Shown here: positions 43,829 through 44,763 of the stretch, one piece after another | Layout: each line of letters opens with the position of its first letter | Numbering within the stretch: position 1 is the first letter of the stretch | Assembly: GCA_038064935.1 (NCBI GenBank) | Contig: JBBTRZ010000002.1 | Location: 1-44,763 of the forward strand | Length of the DNA stretch: 44,763 nucleotides | Source: JAGVGK01 sp038064935 | GTDB taxonomy: Bacteria > Patescibacteriota > Minisyncoccia > Phycocordibacterales > JACOZG01 | Direction of reading: 5' to 3' | Made by a program: the position numbers and the translations under genes | The notes under the pieces: generated by a model | Seen by the model: only the letters and a program-made list of their open reading frames with translations | What the model was told of the DNA's origin: nothing | Database searches by the model: none

Positions 43829-44734
43829 TCACTTCAAAACCTCTTTTTGCAGGTATGCCAACACATCCACTGCGGTGTAAGAACCATCCTCATCTTTCAT
43901 TAGCGACCTAAGAAAACTAGTATCATCACCGAGGGTAAATATTGGCAATTCTCCTGGGTTACCCAAACCTATGGCCGAAAGCAGTCCATTACATAAACAA
44001 CGGGAGCCAACCGTGGCGAGCTCTTTACCACCCTTCCTAATGAATAAAGGGATTGATTCGCTCGCGCATCGGTATCCAATCCCTCCGTCTGGGCAAGTAT
44101 ATGGAGTTGCCAACGCCGATAGATCGCAAACTCGCTGTCGCAATTCATAAACACTAGGGTCAGAGATGGTGCCCACGAGCTCGACGACCTTGAACGGAAA
44201 ACCCGTTGGTGACGCGTGTCTATCCGTCCGTATCGAAAGCCGACCCTGATAACCGAGAGAACGCATCCTACTTCGAAAGGATTGTTCCATTCCCGATTCT
44301 TCACACAGAGCGAAAATGGAACCTACCTGAATACCAACCGCACCTTGCGATTGCGCCAAGGCCAATCCATCCGGCGAGGCGTAAGCACCACCGATCCAAA
44401 ATGGCTTATCGAGAGCGCGAAGTTTTCCAAAATCGACTTCATCGCGTGGTCCGTAGACAGGTTCGTCTTTTAGATTAAGCACTGCCTTCCCTCGAGGTGG
44501 GGCATTATGTCCACCAGCAACTGGTGTTTCGACAACGAATCCTTCGATATCTCCCGTTGCGCGCTTCAAGAGTAATTCGGCGAGCGCGTGCGACGACACG
44601 ATCGGTAGGAAACTCGGGCGTTTCATCTTTGGTAATTTTGTCCCAAAGAACTTACTTAGAACAAAATCCATTACGACGAAACCATCTTTACTTCCTTCGA
44701 CCTGGACGCGGCTTTGTTGCACGAAAAACCCCAC
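43829..44734 (-). CDS. Nitronate monooxygenase-like protein, 5'-truncated
   Basis: An FMN-dependent TIM-barrel protein of the nitronate monooxygenase/2-nitropropane dioxygenase family. Recognisable parts are LPIVSSHALAELLLKRATG, GFVVETPVAGGHNAPPRGK, KPFWIGGAYASPDGLALAQS and GAVGIQVGSIFALCEESGM (phosphate-binding region). The usual N-terminal 100 or so residues, with the first barrel strands and PIIQGGM-type FMN motif, are missing. The open frame begins at a GTG inside the hairpin at 44725-44752, so the true start is probably internal, e.g. the ATG of MDFVLSKFFG. It is either a decayed gene or an unusually short family member. Confidence 0.7.
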   Translation of the reverse strand: MGFFVQQSRVQVEGSKDGFVVMDFVLSKFFGTKLPKMKRPSFLPIVSSHALAELLLKRATGDIEGFVVETPVAGGHNAPPRGKAVLNLKDEPVYGPRDEVDFGKLRALDKPFWIGGAYASPDGLALAQSQGAVGIQVGSIFALCEESGMEQSFRSRMRSLGYQGRLSIRTDRHASPTGFPFKVVELVGTISDPSVYELRQRVCDLSALATPYTCPDGGIGYRCASESIPLFIRKGGKELATVGSRCLCNGLLSAIGLGNPGELPIFTLGDDTSFLRSLMKDEDGSYTAVDVLAYLQKEVLK

Positions 44735-44752
44735 ATTTCTGTGGGGTTTTTC
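44725..44752 (-). terminator. Terminator-like hairpin at the right edge
   Basis: AAAAACCCCACA and TGTGGGGTTTTT form a 12-bp stem with a TTTC loop, with A and T runs on both sides, so it could act in both directions. On the minus strand it would end a gene lying beyond the window edge. Confidence 0.75.
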
Positions 44753-44763
44753 GGTACAATAGT

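Noticed and set aside
1..44763. CRISPR array or Cas genes
   Set aside because: No regularly spaced direct repeats of 24-40 bp with unique spacers and no Cas-like protein were seen. The dispersed palindromes are isolated copies inside genes.

Overview
The window looks like chromosomal DNA from a Candidate Phyla Radiation (Patescibacteria/Parcubacteria-type) bacterium. This is an inference from gene content: many small proteins without known homologues, trimmed versions of universal proteins (YchF without its helical domain, a short LeuRS editing domain), a type IV pilin cluster beside glycolytic genes, mostly isolated tRNA genes without encoded CCA, and abundant short palindromic repeats inside genes. 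UGA is used as a stop, so the recoded Gracilibacteria/Absconditabacteria are excluded. A run of ten N at 24867-24876 marks a scaffold join.

Layout. 86-6558 (+): pilC, three pilin-like genes, a PilX-like gene, then tpiA and pgk. 6551-9937 (-): separately terminated genes for a dockerin-like secreted protein, an M11-type metalloprotease, a PEP-CTERM-like protein and a hypothetical protein. 10.0-12.5 kb: four tRNA genes with a duplicated-domain protein, a C39-like peptidase, a DedA protein and a small CPR protein. 12.6-20.7 kb (+): ychF, leuS (interrupted in frame by a DUF559 nuclease cassette), a small charged ORF, a sigma4/HARE-HTH regulator, a DUF4268 nuclease-like gene, tatD, rpsF-ssb-rpsR and tRNA-Gln.

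20.8-28.6 kb is a defence-type accessory region. On the + strand are a ClpP/SppA-fold protease, a small membrane-anchored protein, a HindIII-like restriction enzyme with its methylase, and a pRiA4b ORF-3 family protein. After tRNA-Ser and the scaffold gap, a - strand operon carries two winged-helix proteins (one frameshifted), a restriction-associated protein, a PD-(D/E)XK endonuclease and a gamma-class adenine methylase. A 25-bp direct repeat flanks this second operon.

28.8-39.2 kb (+) is a copper/thiol-redox island. It starts at a CsoR promoter with a visible operator and runs through csoR, copA, small Cys/His/Met-rich membrane proteins, a DUF1573 protein, a CcdA/DsbD-like protein, YibE/F, EamA, an HMA-SafE fusion and a cupredoxin-like protein. 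Core genes resume with groES-groEL, rnpB (RNase P RNA, expanded by hairpin repeats and by an insertion of about 150 nt in J2/4) and murJ. A 5'-truncated nitronate monooxygenase-like gene lies at the right edge.

The most unusual theme is invasion of essential genes by small palindromic elements. A 469-bp element with terminal inverted repeats and an 8-bp target duplication sits in frame in leuS and encodes a Vsr-like nuclease. A 15-16 bp palindrome (TCCGCC...GGCGGA) sits in frame in tpiA, ychF, copA, groEL and an island gene, and related hairpins lie in rnpB. An AGCTAAAAGCT repeat supplies the leader peptides of pilin-like proteins and a small insert in leuS.
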